Below are positions 1-8,835 of a stretch of DNA of 64,000 nt, one piece after another. Every line of letters starts with the position of its first letter. Within the stretch, counting starts at the first letter, position 1. The notes beneath the pieces were generated by a model that saw nothing but the letters and a program-made list of their open reading frames with translations, did not search any database and was not told the DNA's origin. The position numbers and the translations under genes are program-made. The DNA is taken from NCBI GenBank assembly GCA_964645005.1, contig CAZXYS010000017.1, forward strand, positions 17,593 through 81,592, given 5' to 3'. This DNA comes from CAZXYS01 sp964645005 (GTDB taxonomy: Bacteria > Bacteroidota > Ignavibacteria > Kapaibacteriales > UBA2268).

Positions 1-66
1 CGTATTGAATAATAGATAGCAAATCAGCATTTTTATAATAAGATTCTTAATTTCTTGAATATAGAC

Positions 67-429
67 ATGACCAAAAAAACAAACATATTATACTTCACCA
101 TTATTGCGATCGGCGCTTTAGTTCTCGCGATGAACATTATTGGCTGTACCATGGAAGTATATGATGAATCCGAGAGTATACTATCCACAAGGGAAGGCGG
201 GAAATGGCATGAAAAAGCAACGTGGATAGGAAGAAAAATCCCTGACAATAATGACAGGGTATTCCTTAATGGAGTAGTTAAGGTTGGGGAGAATGTAAAA
301 TGTAATGTGCTTGTTGTAGAGAATAATGCAAAATTAATTGTTGATACAAATGTAAATTTTGAAGTAAAAACTCTTGAAAACTACGGAAAAATTAATAAAT
401 TTGGCAATTTACAAGTTGAAGATAATTAG
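67..429 (+). CDS. small G8-like secreted lipoprotein
   Basis: Predicted 120-residue exported lipoprotein. The N-terminus has a lysine-rich start, a hydrophobic core and a lipobox-like IIGC about 27 residues in. The mature part begins with a segment (GGKWHEKATW, then IPDNNDRVFLNG) that resembles the opening strand of G8-type beta-helix domains found in large secreted Bacteroidota proteins, followed by short beta-rich repeats. It ends after one such domain, so it is either a stand-alone mini-domain or a relic of a larger protein. An upstream in-frame TTG at 55 is possible; ATG 67 is preferred because it gives a normal signal peptide. Function unknown. Confidence 0.6.
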   Translation: MTKKTNILYFTIIAIGALVLAMNIIGCTMEVYDESESILSTREGGKWHEKATWIGRKIPDNNDRVFLNGVVKVGENVKCNVLVVENNAKLIVDTNVNFEVKTLENYGKINKFGNLQVEDN

Positions 430-442
430 AAAATTTTGATTT

Positions 443-520
443 CCGCCATCCACAAAGGCGTTAACCCTGACAAACTTTGTCAAAAAATCGCCCCCTGACA
501 TATGGATGGCGGTTTTATTT
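443..520 (+). terminator. branched hairpin, possible terminator
   Basis: Perfect 10-bp arms CCGCCATCCA (443-452) and TGGATGGCGG (503-512) enclose a second hairpin, GACAAA/TTTGTC (469-481). The outer stem is followed by TTTTATTTT. It lies 13 bp after the lipoprotein stop. The T-rich tail suits a rho-independent terminator, but the roughly 50-nt branched loop is unusual. Confidence 0.5.
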
Positions 521-654
521 TGCGGCAATCCAAATTTCATCATCAAAATAGCAGGCTCTTTCTTATTTCAATTTTAAGGAAAATTCATTTGAGTCAATTA
601 GTAAAAAATTCTATCTTTGTCAATTATTAAAATTAAATTTAAGGAATGATTAAA

Positions 655-2598
655 ATGATAAGGATGAATTTCTATGGGTTAATTATACTTGTTGTGCTTT
701 CCGCAATTTTGATCTCATGTGAATCTGAAAGAAAAGTTGAAGTAGCCCCCGAAAAAATTGTATCAGACTATCCAAAAGTTGAAATTCCGTCAGTGCTTCA
801 TAATTTAAAATATGATGAATCCGGTAGATTGTATCAGCAATCAGGCAATGATTCACTGAAGCGATATCTCCAAATTCCTGATCCGGTATATACTCTCGAT
901 AAGTTTGAGATCGATCCGGTTGGCAGCGATAGCGGTATCACATTCGATTTTGATGATATATACTTCGACGGCAAATTATATTACGGGTTTATATTATCTG
1001 ACAGAGAATATCCCTATCCTGTCTATTTCAAGAGGTATGCTAAAATTATAGGCGGAATTTGCAAAATCAATATCAAGAAAAATTTGTCCGGTAAATATGA
1101 TCTTCCCGGATGGCAGGAAAAGGGAAAAGCAAAGATCGGCTATAGAATTGTCAATGAGCAAGGACAAATTATCTATGACGGGAAAAGAAATATAACTTAT
1201 CAGGATTCATTCAGGGTTGATACATCGATAATCGAAGGACCTTTCCTCAACAAATTGACCCATAACAGCGCAGTCATATCATTTAAAACGAATGTGAAAT
1301 GTAAGACATCTATTGAAGTTGATGACAGAATGATAAATGACAGCGAACTGCGAATGGATCATGAAATAATGATAGATGGGCTTAAAGCTGCAGCAATGTA
1401 TAATTATAAAGTAAACTACGGAGGTAATTCTGACCGGGCTGAATTCACAACTGCACCCAAACCAGGTTCGCGGAGTAAGTTCAGTTTTGCTTTCGCAAGT
1501 GACAGCCGCAGCGGCAGAGGCGGCGGTGAGAGAGATATTTATGGAGCAAATGCTTACATAATGAAAAAAATTGCAGCGTTGTGTACTCAACAGGATGCAG
1601 CTTTCTTACAATTTACGGGTGATCTTATTGACGGATATCTGACAAGTATGAGCGGGACACTTTTGCAGTATACCAACTGGAAGAGGTCTATTGAGCCTTT
1701 TGCAGCATGGATTCCCGTAAATTTGGCTATGGGAAATCATGAGAGTTTGAATTACAAATTTGGCAATTCCAAGGGTAATGGATTGTCTGTTGATAAATTC
1801 CCTTATGACACAGCTTCCGGGGAGACGGCTTTTGCAAAAGCAGTTGTCAATCCGCTGAACGGACCTGAAAGCGAAGATGGGTCGAAATATGATCCCAATC
1901 CAAACAGGAGGGATTTCCCATCTTACAAAGAAAATGTTTTCTATTATGTTTATGACAATGCGGCAATGATTTCCCTAAACTCCAATTATTGGTATTCGCC
2001 GTCACGGAGACAAATACCTAAAATCGGCGGCGGCCTTCATGGGTATATCATGGATAACCAACTTAACTGGCTTGAGGAAACTATTAAAAAATTAGAAGAA
2101 GATAAAAATATAGATCATGTCTTTGTAACATTGCATACTCCTGCATTTCCGAATGGAGGACATTCCGACGATGATATGTGGTACGCAGGAGATAATAGTT
2201 ATCGTCCTTATATTGCAGGAAAGGCTGTTGATAAAGGAATTATTGAGCGCCGGGATGAATTTCTGGATCTGCTTATCAATAACAGTTCGAAGGTTGTTGC
2301 TATTCTTGCCGGAGATGAACATAATTATTCACGGATGAAAATAACCAGGGATACAAAGATATATCCTGATGACTGGCAGAGAGAGCGAATTGAGATTTCA
2401 CGCCCTATTTGGCATATAACTAACGGCTCGGCAGGGGCGCCTTATTACGGACAGGAAATATTGCCATGGACGCCCTGGGTTGAAAAATTCTCAACACAGT
2501 ATGCAGTCTGTTTCTTAGAAATTGATGGGAGGGAAGTGATACTAAAAGTTATTGACCCCGACACACTGGAAGAAATTGAATTAGTTAAGCTAAAATAA
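655..2598 (+). CDS. purple-acid-phosphatase-like metallophosphoesterase lipoprotein
   Basis: Exported metallophosphoesterase of about 647 residues. A lipoprotein signal with lipobox LISC is followed by a beta-rich region and a fibronectin-like domain (GPFLNKLTHNSAVISFKT) typical of the N-terminal domain of purple acid phosphatases. The catalytic metallophosphatase domain follows. Visible metal-ligand motifs are SDSRSG, FTGDLIDG, MGNHES, VTLHTP and AGDEHNYSR, in the expected order. Probably hydrolyses phosphate esters at the outer membrane or in the periplasm; substrate unknown. ATG 655 is chosen because AAGGA (641-645) lies 9 nt upstream; an in-frame ATG at 646 touches that element. The gene stands alone, with a long AT-rich spacer after it. 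Confidence 0.8.
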   Translation: MIRMNFYGLIILVVLSAILISCESERKVEVAPEKIVSDYPKVEIPSVLHNLKYDESGRLYQQSGNDSLKRYLQIPDPVYTLDKFEIDPVGSDSGITFDFDDIYFDGKLYYGFILSDREYPYPVYFKRYAKIIGGICKINIKKNLSGKYDLPGWQEKGKAKIGYRIVNEQGQIIYDGKRNITYQDSFRVDTSIIEGPFLNKLTHNSAVISFKTNVKCKTSIEVDDRMINDSELRMDHEIMIDGLKAAAMYNYKVNYGGNSDRAEFTTAPKPGSRSKFSFAFASDSRSGRGGGERDIYGANAYIMKKIAALCTQQDAAFLQFTGDLIDGYLTSMSGTLLQYTNWKRSIEPFAAWIPVNLAMGNHESLNYKFGNSKGNGLSVDKFPYDTASGETAFAKAVVNPLNGPESEDGSKYDPNPNRRDFPSYKENVFYYVYDNAAMISLNSNYWYSPSRRQIPKIGGGLHGYIMDNQLNWLEETIKKLEEDKNIDHVFVTLHTPAFPNGGHSDDDMWYAGDNSYRPYIAGKAVDKGIIERRDEFLDLLINNSSKVVAILAGDEHNYSRMKITRDTKIYPDDWQRERIEISRPIWHITNGSAGAPYYGQEILPWTPWVEKFSTQYAVCFLEIDGREVILKVIDPDTLEEIELVKLK

Positions 2599-2960
2599 AA
2601 TGTATATTTGATTACATATATAATTTAAAAAAACATTGAATAAATTTAATATATTTCGTTATTTTCAAGAAATTAAAAAATTGCAAATAAAAAAAACAAT
2701 GTTCGTTAAAAATTTTTCATATATTATTCGTTTAATATAAATGAGATTAGGATATTATTAATTAAGTAAGAAAAATATTAGTATTATTCTGAAAAGTAAT
2801 TTAAAAAATTGATAAATAGCAAGGAATTTATCAAGAAATATTTTTGTATATTCTGTTTTTTTATTAATTTAAATATCTATGTTATAAATATTCACAATAA
2901 ATATTGGTAAACTTAATGGTTTGAAAATGATATTTTTAATAATTAAATTGGTGAAGTTTT
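2599..2960. other. AT-rich spacer, no gene seen
   Basis: About 360 bp of very AT-rich sequence between the phosphatase and the marR-like gene. No convincing ORF, hairpin terminator or repeat was found. It presumably holds the promoter of the downstream regulator, but no element could be assigned. Confidence 0.5.
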
Positions 2961-3470
2961 ATGGATATTAATTTTCCAATTCAGTATCAGGACAGAGATA
3001 CTGCTACCAGCTTTATGCTCTGGCAGTTGTCGCACTTGCATCAAAGAAGCGTTAATTCAAAGTTGAAGAATTTTGGTTTGACATATTTGCAGCTTGTTTT
3101 GCTTGTTTGTCTGGTTTGGGGCAAGAAAGTAGGCAATATCTCTATGATTACCCAGGTGCTTCTTGCTAAAAGTATTCACATGGACATTATGATGACATCT
3201 AATGTTTTGCGCACCCTTGAAAAGAAAGGTCTGGTAAGCAGAAAAGAGCATCCTGTTGATTCACGTGCGAAAATCTTAAATGTGACCAAAAAAGGATACA
3301 AGGTGGCATCAGATGCCTTAAATAAATTCGAAGAAATAGACCAGGAATTCTATAAAATCCTGACTAAAAAGGAGCACAATACTTTGAACAGGATATTAAA
3401 TAAACTGCTGACTGCAAACAGCGAAGAATGGAAGAATCCACCTTACTCAAATATGCTTAACAGCGAGTAA
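2961..3470 (+). CDS. MarR-family transcriptional regulator
   Basis: 169-residue winged-helix regulator. Residues 20-150 carry the MarR fold: a helical dimerisation segment, a recognition region (HMDIMMTSNVLRTLEKKGLV) and the wing RKEHPVDSRAKILNVTKKG, whose D-x-R is the MarR signature. Cytoplasmic dimeric DNA-binding protein, usually a repressor relieved by a small ligand or by oxidation. GGTGAAG lies just before the ATG. It is a single gene followed by a clear terminator, so its targets cannot be read from operon context. Family assignment is firm; ligand and regulon are unknown. Confidence 0.88.
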   Translation: MDINFPIQYQDRDTATSFMLWQLSHLHQRSVNSKLKNFGLTYLQLVLLVCLVWGKKVGNISMITQVLLAKSIHMDIMMTSNVLRTLEKKGLVSRKEHPVDSRAKILNVTKKGYKVASDALNKFEEIDQEFYKILTKKEHNTLNRILNKLLTANSEEWKNPPYSNMLNSE

Positions 3471-3558
3471 TAGATGAACACCTTTTACAAAAGATAAATA
3501 AAGTAAACTTGAGGAAAAATAATTCCGGGTTTGAAAAAAATATAAGGCATAAGGATTT

Positions 3559-3590
3559 CCCTCCAAAAAATAAATTGGAGGGGTTTTATC
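3559..3590 (+). terminator. rho-independent terminator of the marR-like gene
   Basis: Stem CCCTCCAA (3559-3566) with TTGGAGGG (3575-3582), an 8-nt A/T loop and a following GTTTTATC. The T-tract is only on the plus strand, so it serves the upstream regulator rather than the convergent Omp28-like gene. Confidence 0.75.
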
Positions 3591-3599
3591 TATAAACCC

Positions 3600-4460
3600 T
3601 TAGTTTATCAAATCCGCTTCTTCAACCTGAAGTATTTCCCCCGATCGGTTAAAATCGTGCACAAATGCCAGGATCTTGATCTTTTCAGGATTCCATGGGC
3701 GTTCGCCGTTAGGGAGGTTTTCATCAGGAATAGCAAGGGAATAATTTTTTTCGATAACTTCGCCTGCGGGAATATCTGAGTCGCTAAGCTGGTCACCCCA
3801 GACACCATTGAAAGAGCCGCGAAGAACGTGCTTGTGGACATAATCTTCGATGATATCCGAGCCGTCGATCTGGCGGGCTGCAATGCTGTCTTCGACTGCG
3901 TAAACCGACAGAGCCTCGTTGGAGCTGCCGGCTTCGAGATATGTTACAGTCACTTCCACACCAAGTTCTTTATCATTATCATTATAAAAGGGTACAAGCT
4001 CAATTGTCACCTTAGGTTCCTTCTTAACCAGTTCCTGTACGATCAGTCCCCAGTTATCCGATGGCTGTTCGAGTTCACCATGATATTCGCTCCTGTTTAC
4101 CAGTCCACGGGGAAAACTGACTATATTGAATGCATCTTTTAAGGCGGCTCCTACATCAGTACGGAAATCGTAAGCCTCCTTGTCCACAGGAAAAGCGAAT
4201 GGACCGGCATGGATAGTCAATACATAGACTTGGTCGGGATAAGCATCAGCAATACGGATAGCTTCTGCTGAGGCTGCCGGGCAGTTAGGGCAGCGGTAGC
4301 CTGTGAATTCCTCGATGAGGACTTTCTGTACTACTTTGTCAGTATCTCCATTTGAGCCGGAAAACTGTTTTGTATAGGGTGCATCTATCTCGTCGCAGCC
4401 TGGCGAGAAAAGTATGGCTGCAAGTATTATTGCGGGTATTATATTTTTTAAAAATTTCAT
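3600..4460 (-). CDS. Omp28-related thioredoxin-fold lipoprotein
   Basis: 286-residue exported lipoprotein (lipobox-like FSPGC, Cys22). After a short linker comes KVLIEEFTGYRCPNCPAA, the hallmark of Omp28-type outer-membrane proteins, with a CPNC pair (Cys57/Cys60) in a thioredoxin-like fold, then YVLTIHAGPF. The C-terminal half is beta-rich. Omp28 relatives are typical of Bacteroidota; their role is not well defined, and a thiol-disulfide or partner-binding role is inferred from CxxC. It follows the barrel gene at 4495-6189 and the TPR gene at 6223-6852 on the same strand with spacers of about 35 bp, so the three form an operon. Confidence 0.82.
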   Translation of the reverse strand: MKFLKNIIPAIILAAILFSPGCDEIDAPYTKQFSGSNGDTDKVVQKVLIEEFTGYRCPNCPAASAEAIRIADAYPDQVYVLTIHAGPFAFPVDKEAYDFRTDVGAALKDAFNIVSFPRGLVNRSEYHGELEQPSDNWGLIVQELVKKEPKVTIELVPFYNDNDKELGVEVTVTYLEAGSSNEALSVYAVEDSIAARQIDGSDIIEDYVHKHVLRGSFNGVWGDQLSDSDIPAGEVIEKNYSLAIPDENLPNGERPWNPEKIKILAFVHDFNRSGEILQVEEADLIN

Positions 4461-4494
4461 TTGATTTCTTAAAAAATTGATTTTTAAAAATTTT

Positions 4495-6189
4495 TTAAAA
4501 TGACGAACTTATCGACAAAAACATGCCGCTCGAAGCCGGCACCTGCCTGCAAATACCGCCTACACATAATATTCCTTTGCGCTGTCTTCCAAATCCGAGC
4601 TGCACTCTTGTAGATCCTTCGACATAAGCCACTGAGGCATTCAAATAATGAAGAGCCCTGTCAACTTGATGCCCCTCTTTGTCTTTTGTATCGAAATAGT
4701 TGAGCTCATCCCAGAAAGAGATGTACCAGTGCGGCGCTATAGTATATTCCACGAGAAACACCCCCCAGTTACCGTAAGTGAAATCAGGGGCATGATAGGC
4801 TGAATCCTGATCTGACCACATGTGTTGAAGTTCCGTTCTGATTGTATGATCTGATGAGATCCTGTAGCGGATCTCGGCTATTGCAACGCTGCCGTTTACA
4901 AAACCGTACTCGGGAATTCCCTGTTTTTCGACTACATCCCTGTTATACTTAAAGTTCATGAAAGTGAAAAGGGTTTTCAGCTTGTCAGACCATCGGCGGG
5001 ATATCTCGATATTGAAATCCCTGAAGTATGTTTTGTCCCCGATGCCGAAGAACGGGGCGTCATATTCGAGAGCCTGACCTCTAACTGTATCAATAAGAGT
5101 TTGTGTAGTATCTATAGATTTTATCATAGAAAAATTTGCTTTTACGGATGTCCCGTAGTCGCCGCCAAGTAATGTATTTTTTGGTATCTTATAAGTAATC
5201 TCCGTCTGGATGCCCCCCTCACCTCCGAACTGAGTAGCAAAAGGGTAAATCGTTGCAAGACTGTATGCATGCTGCTTGGTTAAAGGTGGAATGAAATTTA
5301 TAAAGAGGTCATTCACAGTAGCCGTTCGCTGGCTGCGGAAATCCATGTTGTCAATCCAATGCGCGTTGATGATTGCGCCGAAGCCCTTACCATAGAAAGA
5401 AGCATTTGTCATGAATCCGCGTCCGGGATTGTAATTATACAGGTTCGCAGTGTGGGGATCATTGTTTTTGTAGGCGTATTCAGCGTCGAGGGTAAAGAAG
5501 CTTCCGGCGAGTGTCATTCTCCCCGACCATGCCAGAGTATTCGGCGGCAGTTTATAATAGGTTGAGGCGGAATCTTCATATTTGCTCACAACTGAACCAC
5601 CCAGTTCTAACCAGTAAGTTGGCGGAAGTATCCCGTTAAAAATGCTGGTAATATCTACGGATACATCGCCGCCGCGTATGATTCCTTCGCCCATATCCCA
5701 GTATTGGCGTTGTTTCCCGATGAGCCCGGTTAACTCTATGCCATCGGTTGGACGCAGCTTGACTCTGGCACCGTTGACAGCGTTGTCAAGTCCAATCAGC
5801 CGTTCTTCATAAGCGCGGAAAATCAATCCGCTTCCGAACTGCTCGTAGAAATCGCCGCCGGTAATATCTATCAAATCTGATTTGTAGGAAACGTATAAAA
5901 AAGGTATGCCCTGACCTTCATAGCGGGGATCCAGATCCAAGGTAGGATTCAAATAGGCTTCATATCGCATGCCGGCTTCAAAATTTCCCAGATTGTAAGT
6001 AAGATAAAGCCAAGATTTTGACATTAGCTCTTCATCGGGTGTTTCCGCTTGAATAGCTTGGTCTTCATTGTAATATTGCGCATCAATCTGAAAATTCCCG
6101 GAAAAACGACCGAAATCCCCTGAACTCTGACCAAAAACACTGCTAACTGCCAGAAAAATTAAAATAATACCTGGGATTATCTTTGTCAT
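4495..6189 (-). CDS. outer-membrane beta-barrel protein (DUF6029-like)
   Basis: 564-residue protein with a signal peptide ending near VFGQ and then almost entirely amphipathic beta-strands with aromatic girdles. It opens with GDFGRFSGNFQIDAQYY and ends with a phenylalanine (SSSF), as outer-membrane barrels do. The pattern (ITGGDFYEQFGSGLIFRAYE) is that of the Bacteroidota DUF6029 barrels often found beside Omp28-type proteins. It lies between the TPR and Omp28-like genes. The cargo or partner is probably the neighbouring lipoprotein; no transport substrate can be inferred. Confidence 0.75.
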   Translation of the reverse strand: MTKIIPGIILIFLAVSSVFGQSSGDFGRFSGNFQIDAQYYNEDQAIQAETPDEELMSKSWLYLTYNLGNFEAGMRYEAYLNPTLDLDPRYEGQGIPFLYVSYKSDLIDITGGDFYEQFGSGLIFRAYEERLIGLDNAVNGARVKLRPTDGIELTGLIGKQRQYWDMGEGIIRGGDVSVDITSIFNGILPPTYWLELGGSVVSKYEDSASTYYKLPPNTLAWSGRMTLAGSFFTLDAEYAYKNNDPHTANLYNYNPGRGFMTNASFYGKGFGAIINAHWIDNMDFRSQRTATVNDLFINFIPPLTKQHAYSLATIYPFATQFGGEGGIQTEITYKIPKNTLLGGDYGTSVKANFSMIKSIDTTQTLIDTVRGQALEYDAPFFGIGDKTYFRDFNIEISRRWSDKLKTLFTFMNFKYNRDVVEKQGIPEYGFVNGSVAIAEIRYRISSDHTIRTELQHMWSDQDSAYHAPDFTYGNWGVFLVEYTIAPHWYISFWDELNYFDTKDKEGHQVDRALHYLNASVAYVEGSTRVQLGFGRQRKGILCVGGICRQVPASSGMFLSISSSF

Positions 6190-6222
6190 TTTGTTTTTTA
6201 TTAATTATCCTTAAAAACTTAA

Positions 6223-6852
6223 CTACTCACCTTCCTTAATCTCTCTTATAAGGCGCTGTACTTCGCCTGCCAGTCCTTCGGCGTTGCCGTTCATATCAAG
6301 GTATTTTTCGAAATCCTGCAAAGCCAGATCTTTTCTGCCTTCAAGTTCATGTACTACCCCCCTGCCGTAATAAGACAAGCCGTAATCCGGTTTTAGCTCA
6401 ATTGCCTTATTATATGCATCGAGGGCTTTTTCGTGTTTTTTCTGGTCTGCATAGGCTTTACCCAGAGAATAGAAGGCTCTGAAGGAATTCGGATCAATGT
6501 CGGCAGCACGCTGAAAATCGGAAATGGCGGCGCCGATATTTCCGTTTTTCATGTAGGCAAGACCGCGCCCGTAGAAAGCCTCGTAGCAGCTTGGATTCAG
6601 GTTAATTGCCTGTGAAAAATCATCAATAGCGGCATCGTATTTTTCCTGGTAGTAACGTGCAAGCCCCCTGCCGTAGAATGAAGGCGCATAATTTGTATTG
6701 ACTTCGATTGCCTGAGTATAGTTCTGTTCGGCTTCTGTGTAATTTTTGTTTTCCATTGCCTGGTGAGCCGATTCGATAAATCCTCTTTGCTGAGCAAAAA
6801 CGCTGCCCGCAGCAATAAGAACAAGGATTAGAGAAAGGATCATCTTTTTCAT
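6223..6852 (-). CDS. periplasmic TPR protein
   Basis: 209 residues: signal peptide (to about VFAQ, residue 21), then four to five consecutive tetratricopeptide repeats from about 28 to 190. Each has the W/Y-G-A/F-P spacing, e.g. SFYGRGLARYYQEKYDAAI, CYEAFYGRGLAYMKNGNIG and LSYYGRGVVHELEGRKDLA. TPR arrays are protein-binding scaffolds. First gene of the three-gene set with the barrel and the Omp28-like lipoprotein, which suggests help in assembling or tethering them. Its signal peptide places it outside the cytoplasm. Confidence 0.82.
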   Translation of the reverse strand: MKKMILSLILVLIAAGSVFAQQRGFIESAHQAMENKNYTEAEQNYTQAIEVNTNYAPSFYGRGLARYYQEKYDAAIDDFSQAINLNPSCYEAFYGRGLAYMKNGNIGAAISDFQRAADIDPNSFRAFYSLGKAYADQKKHEKALDAYNKAIELKPDYGLSYYGRGVVHELEGRKDLALQDFEKYLDMNGNAEGLAGEVQRLIREIKEGE

Positions 6853-7099
6853 TTGTTTACCTTTCGGAAAATTAATATATCGTGACCGTTTTAATCATCA
6901 TATTTAAAGCAATTTAACTTATATAATAAAAAATTCAAAAGAAAATGAAAAAAAACGAGCTATTTCACAATTAAAAAGTAACCTAAAAAGGTCAACTTTA
7001 TTCAGGTCGTATTTTTCTAAGAGTTTTATTTTTTAATAATAGGGATATTGCTGTCCTGAAATACCTTTACTTTTTGTTATAAATTTCAGATCATGTTTC

Positions 7100-7663
7100 T
7101 TACGGAAGCTCTTTCAGATGATCTTTGTAATCTTCCCGGGGAGGTGCCGGCGGCTCTTCGTCAGGATAACCCATAGCAAGCAAAGCAATGACTTTGTAGT
7201 TGTCGGGTACCTGTAAGATATTTCTTGCGGGTGGAGTGCTGCCAACAGTCAGCCATACGGATCTTACATTTTCCGCTTCTGCCTGTAAAAGCATATTTTC
7301 AACTGCTGTAGCAGCAGCCAGAGAATTTTCAAAGTCCGGCACATGCTCATCCGCGGGACGGGCAAGCACCGCTGCCATGATTGGCGCACCGCCGAAGTCA
7401 TCCTTGAGTTTCTCCATGTTTTTCTTTGCGATTTCCGTTGTTTCCGGCTTTTTCATAAGCATGGTAACTGCATTTTGAAAAAGGTCGAGAAGCTGTCTAC
7501 GCGTTTCGGGTCCGACTACGTAAAATTCCCATGGCTGCTCATTTCTATGGGACGGCGCCCACATTGCAGCTTCGAATATGCGGTTCTTGACGTCTTCGGG
7601 CAGTGGATCACTCCTGAATTTTCTCACTGTCCTGCGATTTCTGATTACATCCAATACTTCCAT
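7100..7663 (-). CDS. nitroreductase-family FMN oxidoreductase
   Basis: 187-residue member of the nitroreductase family. The opening IRNRRTVRKFRSDPLPEDV is the FMN-phosphate-binding arginine motif, followed by AAMWAPSHRNEQPWEFYVV (FMN/substrate site), AAATAVENMLLQAEAENVRSVW and a C-terminal ALLAMGYPDEEPPAPPRE. These cytoplasmic dimers use NAD(P)H to reduce nitro groups, quinones or flavins; the physiological substrate cannot be told from sequence. Monocistronic and divergent from the restriction-modification pair. Confidence 0.88.
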   Translation of the reverse strand: MEVLDVIRNRRTVRKFRSDPLPEDVKNRIFEAAMWAPSHRNEQPWEFYVVGPETRRQLLDLFQNAVTMLMKKPETTEIAKKNMEKLKDDFGGAPIMAAVLARPADEHVPDFENSLAAATAVENMLLQAEAENVRSVWLTVGSTPPARNILQVPDNYKVIALLAMGYPDEEPPAPPREDYKDHLKELP

Positions 7664-7875
7664 GATTTTTTCTCCGTTTTTCTTAAAATATGAAAAATCA
7701 ATTTATCAATTGAATCAAATTTATTAAATTTTGAATAAAATTTTGAATAATTGAGTGGAAAAAAGTAAATTGTTTTTTGTAATTCAAGAAAGCAGAGTAG
7801 GTAAATTCAAAAAATAGAACTCACTATATTATTAAACAGAAGTATATTACTCGAAATATTTATATTTTATAAAAT

Positions 7876-8835
7876 ATGACAAAGAAAGAAAAAGAAAAGC
7901 ACAAAAGAATATTTAAGGAATCATTAAAGAAGTTTGTTAATGAACTCAAAGTTTATGTATCTTCCGATGATGATCAGTGGACAGTTAAAGGATTTATTGA
8001 TATTTACAAGAATATCTATACTATATCATCAGATACAAAAATTGTATCAAAAATTCTTGAAATACATTTGTTCCCTGAAATTTTGAAATTCGCTGAAGAA
8101 TTTGGTTATTCCATAGTTCTTGCAGAAAAACAAAATTGGTATCCGGATCTTACTTTTATAAAGATCGATAATGAAAATGTGAAATTTGCCTTAGATTTAA
8201 AGACAAGTTACAGGGAGCCCAATTATCCAAAGCATATAAATGGTTTTACGTTAGGAAGTCATGGAACTTACTTCAAAAACAGAAACAGTACTAAAAATAT
8301 ACAATTCCCTTATTCACAATATATAGGACATTTCTGTTTAGGTATTATTTATACAAGAGCAGATTCAATCTATATAAGTGAAACTGAAATAGTAAATGCA
8401 GAAGAATTAAAGGATAAAAAGGATATTCCCCAAAGAATAGGCGCAAGGCAAGTTACTAAAGTTAAAAACCTTAAATCAATAACTTCAGTTATTAAAGATT
8501 TTGATTTTTTTGTTAAGGAAAAATGGGAAATAGCAAGTGATCGAAGTGGTTCGCACAATACGGCTAATATTGGGTCCATAACTAAAATTGATGATATTAA
8601 AAAAGGGAATGGTGTATTTGCTAAACTTGGTGAAAAATGGTTTGATGAATACTGGATGAATTATGGCAATGTAATGATGATGAAAAATGGTAAATCAAAA
8701 AAAATATCAAGGCTTGAAGATTTTCTTGAATTTAAAGGAAAGAACAAGAATCTTGTAAATAAAATGGCAACTAAAAGAATGAAAAAAGTTAAAAATGAAA
8801 ATAATAGTACCGCCCATAAAAAGTCAGGGGATTAA
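7876..8835 (+). CDS. EcoRV-type type II restriction endonuclease
   Basis: 319-residue homologue of EcoRV, recognised from shared blocks: SDTKIVSKILEIHLFPEI, FTLGSHGTYFKNRNSTKNI, FPYSQYIGH, IIYTR and NTANIGSI. The PD-(D/E)xK site is intact: Asp91 (NWYPD), Asp107 and Lys109 (ALDLK), with Glu62 matching EcoRV Glu45. The recognition loop SGSHNTAN keeps the Asn, Thr and Asn that contact the DNA in EcoRV but has His where EcoRV has Gly184. Expected target GATATC or a near variant (inference). The gene is more AT-rich than its neighbours, consistent with horizontal acquisition. It overlaps the methylase gene by 41 bp. Confidence 0.9.
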   Translation: MTKKEKEKHKRIFKESLKKFVNELKVYVSSDDDQWTVKGFIDIYKNIYTISSDTKIVSKILEIHLFPEILKFAEEFGYSIVLAEKQNWYPDLTFIKIDNENVKFALDLKTSYREPNYPKHINGFTLGSHGTYFKNRNSTKNIQFPYSQYIGHFCLGIIYTRADSIYISETEIVNAEELKDKKDIPQRIGARQVTKVKNLKSITSVIKDFDFFVKEKWEIASDRSGSHNTANIGSITKIDDIKKGNGVFAKLGEKWFDEYWMNYGNVMMMKNGKSKKISRLEDFLEFKGKNKNLVNKMATKRMKKVKNENNSTAHKKSGD

